A DNA stretch of 64,000 nucleotides from Endomychus coccineus (Eukaryota; Arthropoda; Insecta; Coleoptera; Endomychidae): NCBI GenBank assembly GCA_958510875.1, contig CAUEHT010000005.1, positions 372,001 through 436,000 of the forward strand, written 5' to 3'. The stretch's first letter is position 1, and every line of letters begins with the position of its first letter. The notes beneath the pieces are model-generated. The model was not told where the DNA came from. It searched no databases and saw only the letters and a program-made list of their open reading frames with translations. The position numbers were made by a program, and so were the translations under genes. Below are positions 17,017 to 26,423 of this stretch, in pieces.

Positions 17017-18219
17017 ATGTCGGAAAAACTTCAAATATTCAACGAGCCAAACTTCAATGAAGACATCATCCGAGAAGAAACTCATACCTACTATCCCCAC
17101 ACAACATCTTTTGGCAACAGCGATGAAATTGAGATATTAATCAATCAACAAGATGTGTTGGTAGATTTGGCCTCGTCTGCTTTATTCATCGAGGCAGAAT
17201 TCCAGCCAGAAGCAAGTGGTGATGGTGAATGTAAACTAACGAATAATTTCGGAGCGTTTCTCTTCGAATATATCAGTTATGAATTGAATGGAAAAGAGAT
17301 AGACAAAGTACGTGATCCTGGTATTGTCAGCACCATCAGAGCTTATCTAACATATGCCAAACATGAATCTATACCTCTAGCTATTTCTGGATGGTCATTT
17401 AAGGATGTATTGAGTTCAGTCTACAATAATAAAATCAATTTATGGATACCGTTGAATTTTCTACTAGGCCTATTCATTGACTATAACAAAGTTTTGAGTG
17501 GAAAACATAAGCTGCGCTTGATAAGGTCTCGAACCGATAACGATTGCTATACTAATAGCACAGGCACGAAAACGGCTAAAATAAATGTGAAGACGATAGC
17601 ATTAAAAGTGCGACATGTGTTTCCAAGTGATCAAGTTAAATTTCAAATGTTGGGGAATTTGAGTGCTGAGAAGCCTATTTTGATTCCATTCCGTAGTTGG
17701 GATCTGCATGAAAATCCGTTGATGAAGGAGAGCACTCGCGACATTTGGGCTGTTAAAACTTCGATGAATTTGGAACGACCCAGATATGTGATTCTAGCTT
17801 TCCAAACTGATCGAAAAAATAATCCTGTTAAGCACAGTGCATATTTCGATAATATAAACTTGCTGAATGTTAAATTATACTTGAATTCAGAGTGTTATCC
17901 ATATGAAGCAATGAAATTGAATTTCACCGACCAGCAATACGTGGAAGCATACCAGATGTACTATGATTTCCAGAAATCATTTTCAAATAAAATAATAAGC
18001 GAACCCATGTTGGATTATATAGCATTCAAGAATAGAGCAATTTTTGTGATTGACTGTTCAAAACAAAACGATGCTATAAAGTCATCAACAGTTGACGTCA
18101 AACTAGAGATGGAAAGTTTCCTGAATTTCCCCAAAAACACCAGGGCTTATTGCATCATCATTAACGATCGTATAATGGAGTATTCTCCGATTACAGGATC
18201 AGTTCGGAATTTGGTGTGA
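17017..18219 (+). CDS. Polinton major capsid protein (double jelly-roll, hexon-like), 400 aa
   Basis: This matches the Polinton major capsid signatures: FEYISYELNGKEIDKVRDPG near residue 90, the INLWIPLNFLLGLF block around 145, KHKLRLIRSRTDNDCY around 165-185, and RPRYVILAFQTDRKN around 260, followed by a YLNSECYPY block. Size is slightly below the usual range for the family. ATG 17017 is chosen over the upstream TTG at 17008. It would assemble the icosahedral shell with the penton-like protein. It is intact, and its closest relatives in the window are the broken copies A and B. Confidence 0.92.
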   Translation: MSEKLQIFNEPNFNEDIIREETHTYYPHTTSFGNSDEIEILINQQDVLVDLASSALFIEAEFQPEASGDGECKLTNNFGAFLFEYISYELNGKEIDKVRDPGIVSTIRAYLTYAKHESIPLAISGWSFKDVLSSVYNNKINLWIPLNFLLGLFIDYNKVLSGKHKLRLIRSRTDNDCYTNSTGTKTAKINVKTIALKVRHVFPSDQVKFQMLGNLSAEKPILIPFRSWDLHENPLMKESTRDIWAVKTSMNLERPRYVILAFQTDRKNNPVKHSAYFDNINLLNVKLYLNSECYPYEAMKLNFTDQQYVEAYQMYYDFQKSFSNKIISEPMLDYIAFKNRAIFVIDCSKQNDAIKSSTVDVKLEMESFLNFPKNTRAYCIIINDRIMEYSPITGSVRNLV

Positions 18220-18290
18220 AGAACCAGGTGATGAATCATAATGTTATAATTTATGTTCTAAATGATGTACTATCAAAATGTATCTTTCCC

Positions 18291-18296
18291 AATAAA
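18291..18296 (+). terminator. Polyadenylation signal after major capsid gene
   Basis: AATAAA 71 bp downstream of the major capsid stop, followed by T/AT-rich sequence. It plausibly ends the late capsid transcript. Confidence 0.45.
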
Positions 18297-18557
18297 TGTT
18301 ATTTATTATTATTATATTTGATATTTTATTTCTCAAACGGTAGGTGGTGATGTAAACATCCGACGATCATAGTTTGTAAACTATGGTAGTCGGTTGCTGG
18401 AAATGAAACAAATTGAAACAACTAGTGACGTTATCAGTCAGTTATCAACGTTTGCAATGATATCGAAACGGAGAGTTACCCCCCCACCCTCACTATTCAC
18501 GTTCACGTTCTCACGTATGTAAGAGAGAATCATTTCAGAAAATGTTCAGTTATAAAA
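18297..18557. other. Polinton spacer before MSV199 gene
   Basis: About 260 bp without a gene. It contains GATCATAGTTTGTAAACTATGG at about 18364, an inverted repeat related to the words repeated in the inner TIR (CATAGTTTACGAAC), and a C-rich CCCCCCACCC patch at 18480. These could be regulatory, but nothing is proven. Confidence 0.4.
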
Positions 18558-19555
18558 ATGAACTTAGCAGCGTGCGTTCGTGATTCAAATGTGGCTACAT
18601 GGTCCACCAACAATTTTATTAAGTTAACAGTTAATGAAGTGTGTCTAAAATTTGGGATCGATATAAGAAACGATAAAAGAAACTATTTATTTTGGAATAT
18701 TCAACTAAACCAACGCGTTCTGATGAATGAAGATCTATTGGATTGGTTAGGTTATCGCGGCAAAAAATATCATGCTAAAAAGGGTGTTATAACAAGATTG
18801 TTGAGGAAAAACCCGCATATACACCATTTAGAAATTTGTGATAAGACTGATGCACGAAAGAAATATTATGTTCTAGATGCTATTGATTTCGAATCATTAT
18901 TGATGCAAATGCGAACTCCTAAAGTCATCGAGTTACGTGAACTGTTTTCGTTAATGAAATTTATTATGATGAAATATTGTGAGTACGAGAAATTCTATGA
19001 ACAACAAGAACGTGAAAGAGCTGAGGAACGTGAATGTCTTGCGAATGAACGATCTCAACGCTTATCTCAACAAATTCAAATGAATGTTATCACCTTACGG
19101 AATAACATTGCACCAAATATTGTTCCACCTCCTATAAATTTTGGAAAGAGACGAAATTTAGGTAATTACTTTGTTTTTTATAATAAAATTTATATAATAT
19201 ATATTATTTAGGATTATATCGAACATCGAATGATATGAGACCAGAATGGTACCTAATGCGTCGACAGGAGGATGGTTGGCGTGATGCCGACAGAAAATTA
19301 CAAAATCGGGGGATGCGATTAATACGTAAATGGTCTAACATATCTCATGCTATCGATATTGGTAACGAAGTGAAACAGAATTTCCGCCGCGATTTGAAAT
19401 GGTATGCAAGAGGAAATATTATTCATGCCGCAGAAGAAGAGGGGGGTGAACAATTGATTAGTGATATCAACATCGAGTCATTGATAGAATGTGTTATCAA
19501 TCACAAAAATAAAGCTTATGAACTAGCAAATGATAATGTCAATATATTATTATAA
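18558..19555 (+). CDS. MSV199/DUF3627-type protein with a probable 50-nt intron
   Basis: The first part (18558-19161) encodes the MSV199-type domain known from entomopoxviruses and iridoviruses (DWLGYRGKKYHAKKGVIT, then LDAIDFESLLMQ). A coiled, Glu/Arg-rich segment follows. The second part (19212-19555) looks like the DUF3627-type domain that often follows MSV199 (RPEWYLMRRQEDGW, MRLIRKWSN). The halves are in different frames, separated by an AT-rich GT...AG segment 19162-19211 of 50 nt. Removing it restores one frame of 315 codons. Unspliced reading ends at a TAG at 19209-19211. Such proteins probably bind nucleic acid; the role in Polintons is unknown. Confidence 0.65.
19162..19211 (+). other. 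Probable spliceosomal mini-intron
   Basis: GTAATTAC...TTATTTAG, 50 nt and nearly all A/T apart from the splice sites. Exon phase is 1, and joining gives an uninterrupted frame. The domain boundary falls exactly here. Confidence 0.55.
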
Positions 19556-19600
19556 TTATCATTCCTTTTGTTTTATTAAAACACTTATATCTTCATACAA

Positions 19601-20104
19601 TCATTTATTTACATGGTAAATAGCCTTCTTTACATATTTAACAAACATTTTCAACATTAGTACTGATAAAGAAGATAAAATTGCATACAAAATTGCGAAA
19701 ATTTTAGAAATTTCTTCGTCTAGTGAGGATGATGTACGTGTGGATGGTGTTGATATTGTCTTTTGTATGACATGTGGTAAACATGATGATTGTTGGAGCA
19801 ATTGCCATTCAGCCATATCACCCTCACTCCGATCAAAGAATAAAAGTTTAAGTTTATAATGTATGGTGGTACGATTATCTTGAGGAATGTTGAATGCGAA
19901 TACCTCTAATTGATTATCGTTGATTTTTCTAAAATTCATCGGAATCCATTCGGTACGGTTACACCCCCCACCACCATCGGTTGCAACATCCTTCAGACAA
20001 ATATAAATGCGCTCCACGTGTTGGGGAACGTTTGCGTATAGAATACCATTCAGAATTGTGGTTAGAATCACGAAATTTGTTTTTAACATCCCCACTCCCA
20101 TCAT
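19601..20104 (-). CDS. Candidate type I membrane glycoprotein of the Polinton, 167 aa
   Basis: From the first ATG (20104) the N-terminus has a signal-peptide-like hydrophobic run (KTNFVILTTILNGILYANV). An ectodomain with cysteines and two N-glycosylation sequons (CNRTEW, DNRTTI) follows, then a Ser/Thr-rich stalk. A hydrophobic segment near the C-terminus (ISKIFAILYAILSSLSVLML) comes before a short basic tail. It is the last gene before the right TIR and on the opposite strand, where Polintons often carry variable cargo. I do not recognise the family; envelope-like function is inference from topology. The 3' end lies 45 bp from the convergent MSV199 gene. Confidence 0.5.
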   Translation of the reverse strand: MMGVGMLKTNFVILTTILNGILYANVPQHVERIYICLKDVATDGGGGCNRTEWIPMNFRKINDNQLEVFAFNIPQDNRTTIHYKLKLLFFDRSEGDMAEWQLLQQSSCLPHVIQKTISTPSTRTSSSLDEEISKIFAILYAILSSLSVLMLKMFVKYVKKAIYHVNK

Positions 20105-20252
20105 TATCTTCACTTTTTGCACTTGTAAATGTATTCAACAGTCTTATAACTTTTATTTTATGTTCGTAAAAATTCAAGTCTCTTCTTAGTTCATGAACTT
20201 TCTCCACAAATTTTCTAAGTATACGTGTGTATTCTTCAAAAGATATATGCAT
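19959..20252 (-). CDS. Small helical ORF overlapping the membrane protein gene, 97 aa
   Basis: It begins with an ATG at 20252 (MHISFEEYTRILRKFVEKVHELRR...), with a charged coiled-coil-like first half of about 45 residues. The second half, after about residue 50, overlaps the membrane-protein gene in another frame and loses coding character. It may be a separate small gene, or the 5' exon of the membrane-protein gene joined by splicing or frameshift. I found no decisive splice pair. Confidence 0.35.
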   Translation of the reverse strand: MHISFEEYTRILRKFVEKVHELRRDLNFYEHKIKVIRLLNTFTSAKSEDNDGSGDVKNKFRDSNHNSEWYSIRKRSPTRGAHLYLSEGCCNRWWWGV

Positions 20253-20319
20253 AATGACACATTTACAAACTTACTGGATATCTTTATCATAACCTCCAAC
20301 TATTCACATTTACACATAG

Positions 20320-21836
20320 AGTATCATTATTATTACTCGCATTTCATTCCTCATCTGACCATCATAGTTCGTGAACGATGATGACGTCATCATCGTTCGT
20401 AAACTATGGTCGCCGGGTTGAATCAGTTACTGTCATTGGCTTGAAGCAGTGACGTCATCATCGTTCGTGAACTATGGTCGCCGGATTGAATCAGTTACTG
20501 TCATCGGTTCGAAGCAGTGACGTCATCATCGTTCGTAAACTATGGTCGCCGGATTGAAACAATGACAAAGCAGTCTTTGTCACGTGGTGGTGACACCTAC
20601 ACGAAGCAGCCTGTACCTTCGGTCCGCCATGACATCTGTCACGTGACACCTACACGAAGCAGCCTGTACCTTCAGCTCACCATGACAGCTGTCACGTGTT
20701 GGTGACACCTACACGGAGCAACCTGTACCTTTGGTTCACCATAACAGCTGTCATATGGTGGCGACATCTCCATGAAGCAGCCTGTACCCAAGGGTCACCA
20801 TGACAGCTGTCACGTGGTGGCGACATCTCCACGAAGCGTTCTGTACCTTTAGCTCACCATGACAGCTGTCACGTGTTGGTGACACCTACACGAAGCAACC
20901 TGTACCTTTGGTTCACCATGACAGCTGTCATATGGTGGCGACATCTCCATGAAGCAGCCTGTACCCAAGGGTCGCCATGACAGCTGTCACGTGGTGGCGA
21001 CATCTCCACGAAGCATTCTGTACCTTCGATGACAGCTGTCACGTGGTGGTGACATCTCCATGAAGCAGCCTGTACCTTTGGACCAAAGGTACAGATTGCT
21101 TCCTAGAGGTGGCGGAGCCCCCTCCACGAAGCAGTCTGTACCTTGGGTTCGCCATGACAGCTGTACCTTATGGTCGCCATGACAGCTGGACCTTATGGTC
21201 GCCATGACAGCTGGTCCTTATGGCCGCCATGACAGCTGGTCCTTATGGCCGCCATGACAGCTGGTTCTTATGGTCGCCATGACAGTTGGTTCTTATGGTC
21301 GCCATGACAGCTGGTCCTTATGGTCGCCATGACAGCTGGTTCTTATGGTCGCCATGACAGCTGGTTCTTATGGTCGCCATGACAGCTGGTTCTTATGGCC
21401 GCCATGACAGCTGGTCCTTATGGTCGCCATGACAGCTGGTCCTTATGGTCGCCATGACAGCTGGTTCTTATGGTCGCCATGACAGCTGGTTCTTATGGCC
21501 GCCATGACAGCTGGTCCTTATGGTCGCCATGACAGCTGGTCCTTATGGTCGCCATGACAGCTGGTTCTTATGCTCGCCATGACAGCTGGACCTTATGGTC
21601 GCCATGACAGTTGGACCTTAGGGCCGCCATGCTGCCATGTGTTAGTCACGTGACTCTGTACATGTGACACACTTTTTGAACACACCCTGTATACTCTTTA
21701 CAAATAAAATAAAATCCTTATCACCTACATCCTTTCAAACTGATAAGGACGAGCTCATGCACCGGATGCACATCGACAGCTAGACCGGAAGTGGAGACCG
21801 GATATCCTGGTCGAGAACGCGCGGAGTTCATCTACT
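20320..21836. repeat. Polinton right terminal inverted repeat
   Basis: Reverse complement of the left TIR: TGACGTCA palindromes (three copies at about 20360-20540 against two on the left), ~59-bp array, 25-bp array (about 21150-21610), then the unique outer 230 bp ending ...AGTTCATCTACT. The extra inner repeat unit shows that the two arms are not being kept perfectly identical. Confidence 0.95.
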
Positions 21837-21842
21837 GTTCCG
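21837..21842. repeat. Target site duplication of the Polinton (right)
   Basis: GTTCCG, identical to 9214-9219. Confidence 0.95.
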
Positions 21843-22600
21843 CCAGAACCGTAGCTTCTTCACACAAATATTACAAAGTTCTAACTAACTACATGAGAGC
21901 TGAGCTAACTTATTATATAACTTTAATAATAATCTTAGAAAATATGGTTATTGAAATTTTACCTAATTGGGTAACGACTTTTGAATGATAAACTGGTAGC
22001 AAACGGAACATCTAATTATACAAATTTAACAAGGAATAATTATTAATACTTGATAAATCTCAAATCTTGAGTTTTATAAAAGTCAACTAACTAATTTTAT
22101 TAAAAAGGAAAAAGGATAGACTTTTTGGTGGTTGAGGTAATTCGCCATATTAACATACACGTCCACCATATTTTGTTTAGATTGACGTCACTTATCTTAT
22201 TGTATATTATTCATAAAACCCTTTCACTTGATACCAAAGTCAAGGGAGTTGTAAAGAGCTTAAACCACTACCTCTGCTTAAACGTAAAGCTACTCACACA
22301 CAACTCATAGAGTAACATTAATATCTATTCACTTTATTAGTATAACAAAATGCAATGAAATATACGATCCATTATTACAATAAAATTTAATATGTATCTT
22401 CACCAAATTATAAAGCACAATAACAAATATGCGCATGGAGGATCTATGAAATCAATATTAATGCCGTCGTCTGAATTTGCAAGTCGCACTCCCAAAGCAA
22501 ACCGCTTGCGTAGACCTTCCGAATAATACGTTAATCAATGATAAAGGTCCTTCATTTAGTAGCCGCCGTTCTGTCACAGGGCGGGTTAATACTCCAAAGG
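21843..22600. other. AT-rich interval right of the Polinton
   Basis: No gene recognised. 21849-21875 (GTAGCTTCTTCACACAAATA and on) matches the complement of about 28265-28305, so the Polinton landed in or beside a dispersed repeat also present at 28 kb. Short open frames at 21791 and 22125 have no supporting features. Confidence 0.4.
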
Positions 22601-22855
22601 TGTTCTAAACAAAATAATACTATTTCACCTATAGATGCTAACACCACTAATAAACTATAAAAAGAGTTCACACTGTGGATACACTATAACTTTATAAATA
22701 AGAAATGATCACCCTTATCCACTAAAAATACTCGTAAAGTACCGATGACCTTTCGGTTACCAAGTAGCCATCATCAGAGTAAACTAAATCAGAAATCGAA
22801 TTGTTCCTGTTGAAATACTATCTGGAGATAATAATGCAAACAAGGGGGTAACCCT
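22601..22855 (-). mobile_element. Penelope-like element, 3' (pLTR-like) portion
   Basis: On the minus strand, about 22800-22745 reads CTGATGATGGCTACTTGGTA then ACCGAAAGGTCATCGGTAC, the motif style of the Penelope pLTR ('gATGATGGc..cttgg...CGAAAcgTc'). It continues the Penelope coding remnant at 26424-27700, from which it is separated by the inserted TIR element. The left limit is uncertain. Confidence 0.6.
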
Positions 22856-22869
22856 GTATAGTAGGCGCC

Positions 22870-23390
22870 CCCACTTGCTCCAAATCAAAAAAAAAATAAT
22901 TGAATATTTTGTACTTTTTATGTGCTAATTTGGTCCCAAACTTAAACATTTCGTGCTACAAAAATATGTAAGAAAACACGAGTTTGAAGAGTGGGGGCGC
23001 TAGGTAGACGTCTTCTTGGCACCCCCTTAACTAAAAACATAAACTAAATTTGTTAAAATAATTGAATATTTTGTACTTTTTATGTGCTAATTTGGTCCCA
23101 AACGTAAACATTTCGTGCTACAAAAATATATAAGAAAACACGGGTTTGAAGAGTGGGGGCGCTAGGTAGACGTCTTTTTGGCGCCCCCTTAACTAAAAAC
23201 ATAAACTAAATTTGTTAAAATAATAGAATATTTTGAACTTTTTATGTGCTAATTTGGTCTCAAACTTAAACATTTCGTGCTACAAAAATATATAAAAAAA
23301 ACACGGGTTTGAAGAGTGGGGGCGCTAGGTAGACGCCTTTTTGGCGCTCCCTCAACTAAAAACATAAACAAAATAATTAACAATATGCGT
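22870..23390. repeat. Outer ~162-bp tandem units, left arm (three copies)
   Basis: TAGGTAGACG recurs at 23001, 23163 and 23326. Each unit has ATTTTGTACTTTTTATGTGC and GTGGGGGCGCTAGG. The mirror is at about 25910-26400. Confidence 0.85.
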
Positions 23391-23719
23391 ATAATTTTGT
23401 GCTATTTATGTGCTCTATGGAGAGCATAATCAAAAGTGTCCTGGACCATTTAGAAATTGATTTTCGCAGTGTTTAATTGCGGACGCACTTCTTTTAAACT
23501 TAATGAACATATCCTTGATTTTTTAAACAAAAAAAGAAACATGTCATTAAATGCTCATCAAAATTTACATGTTAATCATTTTTACATGTTTAATATGTAC
23601 TCAAAATGTACCCCAGTTAAAATAGATATTGAAAATGTTAAATGCAAGTACAACAATCTCCTTTTGCATATAAGTCGAGTACATAATAAGCAAATAAATA
23701 TGATGTTATTCAAAAAGTA

Positions 23720-24215
23720 ACTTTGAACAACATCAAATTTATGTGCTAATTATGTACTCGACTTATATGCATAAGGATAATTGTATACTTGCAATTAACA
23801 TTTTCGAAATGCGTTTTAACTGGGGGGCGCGCTGGTAAGACGTCTAGTCAATGTACTTTTTAATCGATATGTATTAAAAGTACTTTTGAATAACACCAGA
23901 TTTATGTGCTAATTATGTACTCGACTTATACGCATAAGCAGAATTCCGAACTTGCAATTAACATTTTCGACATTAATTTTTACGGGGGGCGCGGTGGTAA
24001 GACGTCTAGTCAATGTACTTTTTACTTGATATGTATCAAAAGTACTTTTACATAACACCAGATTTATGTGCTAATTATGTACTTGACTTACATTCATAAG
24101 TATAATTGTATACTTGCAATTAACATTTTCAGAATTCATTGTAACTGGTGGAGGGGGGGGGGCGCTTATAAGACGTCTAGTCAATGTACTTTTCCCTCGA
24201 GATGTATCAAAAAGT
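23720..24215. repeat. Inner ~162-bp tandem units, left arm (three copies)
   Basis: TAAGACGTC recurs at 23836, 23998 and 24169, with TTTATGTGCTAATTATGTAC and TTGCAATTAACATTTTC in each unit. The mirror is at about 25040-25560. The 87-codon frame at 23457-23720 lies in a third arm block mirrored at about 25565-25830 and is not called as a gene. Confidence 0.8.
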
Positions 24216-24328
24216 ACTTTTAACCCGATATCATGCAAGCAAAACTCGGCCTTCTGCGAAAACGATTGCTCGGCGAGCGTTCAGGACAGCACTCACATCA
24301 CGATACCTTTCGAGCTGATCAAAGGTCA
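24216..24328 (+). pseudogene. Captured exon 1 of a USP-like peptidase fragment
   Basis: A GC-richer coding-like stretch between AT-rich arms includes NSAFCENDCSASVQDSTHIT and ends ...PFELIK at a plausible donor (AAAG/GTCAAA near 24328). Paired with the downstream acceptor at 24553, the frame continues smoothly into the next exon. The start is unknown and no N-terminal catalytic cysteine box of a USP is visible, so only part of a gene was captured. Confidence 0.4.
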
Positions 24329-24553
24329 AAACTTGAGTGCTCAACTTCTACAACAAAACTATAACCTTATATTAGATGTTATATTAAATAATACGTTATC
24401 GAATAATTAATTATATAATTTGTATTTGTTTATATTGCTTTGTGCTTAATAACTCAACAATCTATACGCTGTCGATAGAATTTTTCCCTTAACTATATAT
24501 ATCTGTATAAAAATATACATTCTAAGTTAATGTGGGACACTATTGTATCTTGC

Positions 24554-24875
24554 AGGTGCTTTTCTTCTACTGGATATTTGTGTTGGCCAGAATTCCACCG
24601 AAGTGGTATTGCAAACTATACCGACACACATTGAGTTACCTATTTTTACGAAAGACATCTTCGAATTGTCTTCCGTCATCCGTTACCAACATCCAAGGTC
24701 TTTGCGAGTATTCAACGAGAACGCCATAGGGCATTACAAGACGTTTGGACGCAGACCGAATCAGTCCTGGGTCGAGATGGACGATCTGCTAAGCCGAACA
24801 AAAGGCGTCATGAAGGAAAGAAAAATCCTTCCACTGTACATCGTATACCGTCGAACGAAAGTGAACGAAGAGTAG
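24554..24875 (+). CDS. Captured exon 2: C-terminal part of a USP (peptidase C19)-like protein
   Basis: After a clear acceptor (TTGTATCTTGCAG) an open frame runs to a TAG at 24873-24875. It contains DIFELSSVIRYQ, then NAIGHYKTFGRR and QSWVEMDDLLS, ending with a hydrophobic ILPLYIVYRR. This is the layout of the C-terminal half of ubiquitin-specific proteases: the catalytic His in GHY, then W.eyDDL carrying the acidic residue. Codon use is clearly richer in G/C than the arms. The catalytic Cys half is absent, so an active enzyme is unlikely from this copy. It may be a host or other-TE gene fragment picked up by the element. Confidence 0.5.
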
Positions 24876-25039
24876 CCTAATAAATACAATCTTTAACCAA
24901 AAAGACTCCCTACGTAATAAAAAATTCGATTTCCGATTGTTTGAAATTATTCAGCACAATTTACATTAGTTTATCACTGTAAAAAATGCGTCATGATTAT
25001 GACGCTTTTGTCCTTATTTTTGAGTCACTTCAAACAATT
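24876..25039. other. Short spacer between captured exon and right arm
   Basis: AATAAATACAATCTTT about 10 bp after the stop is a plausible polyadenylation signal for the captured gene. Confidence 0.4.
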
Positions 25040-26423
25040 TTCATTCATGTACATAATTAGCACATGAATCTGGTGTTACGTAAAAGTATTTTGATACATA
25101 TCAAATAAAAAGTACATTGACTAGGTGTCTTACCACCGCGCCCCCAGTAAAAATGAATTTCGAAAATGTTAATTGCAAGTACAGAATTCTCCTTATGCAT
25201 ATAAGTCGAGTACATAATTAGCACATAAATCTGGTGTTATGTAAAAGTACTTTTGATACATATCAAGTAAAAAGTACATTGACTAGACGTCTTACCACCG
25301 CGCCCCCAGTAAAAATTAATGTCGAAAATGTTAATTGCAAGTTCGGAATTCTGCTTAGGCGTATAAGTCGAGTACATAATTAGCACATAAATCTGGTGTT
25401 ATTCAAAAGTACTTTCAATACATATCGATTAAAAAGTACATTGACTAGACGTCTTACCAGCGCGCCCCCCAGTTAAAACGCATTTCGAAAATGTTAATTG
25501 CAAGTATACAATTATCCTCATACATATAAGTCGAGTACATAATTAGCACATAAATTTGATGTTGTTCAAAGTTACTTTTTGAATAACATCATATTTATGT
25601 GCTTATTATGTACTCGACTTATATGCAAAAGGAGATTTTTCTACTTGCATTTAACATTTTCAATATCTATTTTAACTGGGGTACTTTTTGAGTACATATT
25701 AAACATGTAAATTTTGATGAGCATTTAATGACATGTTTCTTTTTTTGTTTGAAAAACCAAAGATATGTTTATTAAGTTTAAAAGAAGTGCGTCCGCAATT
25801 ACACACTGCGAAAATCAATTTCTAAATGGTCCAGGACACTTTTGATTATGCTCTCCATAGAGCACATAAATAGCACAAAATTATACGCATATCGTTAATT
25901 ATTTTGTTTATGTTTTTAGTTAAGGGAGCGCCAAAAAGGCGTCTACCTAGCGCCCCCACTCTTCAAACCCGTGTTTTTTTATATATTTTTGTAGCACGAA
26001 ATGTTTAAGTTTGGGACCAAATTAGCACATAAAAAGTACAAAATATTCAATTATTTTAACAAATTTAGTTTCTGTTTTTAGTTAAGGGGACGCCAAAAAG
26101 ACGTCTACCTAACGCCCCCACTCTTCAAACCCGTGTTTTCTTATATATTTTTGTAGCACGAAATGTTTAAGTTTGGGACCAAATTAGCACATGAAAAGTA
26201 CAAAATATTCAATTATTTAAACAAATTTAGTTTATGTTTTTAGTTAAGGGGGTGCCAAAAAGACGTCTACCTAGCGCCCTCACTCTTCTAACCCGTGTTT
26301 TCTTATATGTTTTTGTAGCACGAAATGTTTAAGTTTGGGACCAAATTAGCACATAAAAAGTACAAAATATTCAATTTTTTTTTTTTGATTTGGAGCAAGT
26401 GGGGGTGGCTACTATACAGACCT

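Larger units (their letters stand above)
9220..21836 (+). mobile_element. Complete Polinton/Maverick element, 12.6 kb, lacking DNA polymerase B
   Basis: The ends are 5'-AGTAGATGAACT...AGTTCATCTACT-3', with the AG/CT termini known for Polintons, long inverted repeats and a perfect 6-bp duplication. Inside are the packaging ATPase, integrase, adenain-like protease, penton-like and major capsid genes that define the group, plus a PLA2-domain minor capsid protein, a fibre-like protein, an MSV199-type protein and a minus-strand membrane protein. Typical Polintons are 15-20 kb and encode a protein-primed family B DNA polymerase of about 1,000 residues. None is here, and genes are so tightly packed that there is no gap large enough for one. 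The outer ~240 bp of the TIRs look identical, so insertion is recent. Confidence 0.96.
22856..26423. mobile_element. Long-arm TIR element with tandem-repeat arms, carrying a peptidase fragment
   Basis: Arms of about 1.35 kb (22856-24215 and 25050-26423) are inverted copies of each other, tipped by TGTATAGTAG...CTACTATACA. They are made of ~162-bp tandem units: an outer type with GTGGGGGCGCTAGGTAGACG and an inner type with GGTAAGACGTCTAGTCAATG. Flanks share GGGGTAACCCT (22845-22855 and 26424-26434), a candidate target duplication of 8-11 bp. It interrupts a Penelope element. No transposase is present, so it is non-autonomous. Long TIRs and a ~9-bp duplication would fit a MULE-like family, but this is inference. 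Confidence 0.75.

Noticed and set aside
18297..18557. Possible hidden PolB exon in Polinton spacers
   Set aside because: All Polinton spacers are under 300 bp outside the TIRs, too short for the polymerase, and no PolB motif such as a DTDS-like box was seen in any frame.
23457..23720. 87-codon frame in the left arm of the hairpin element
   Set aside because: Mirrored in the right arm at about 25565-25830, AT-rich and without a motif; better explained as arm DNA.
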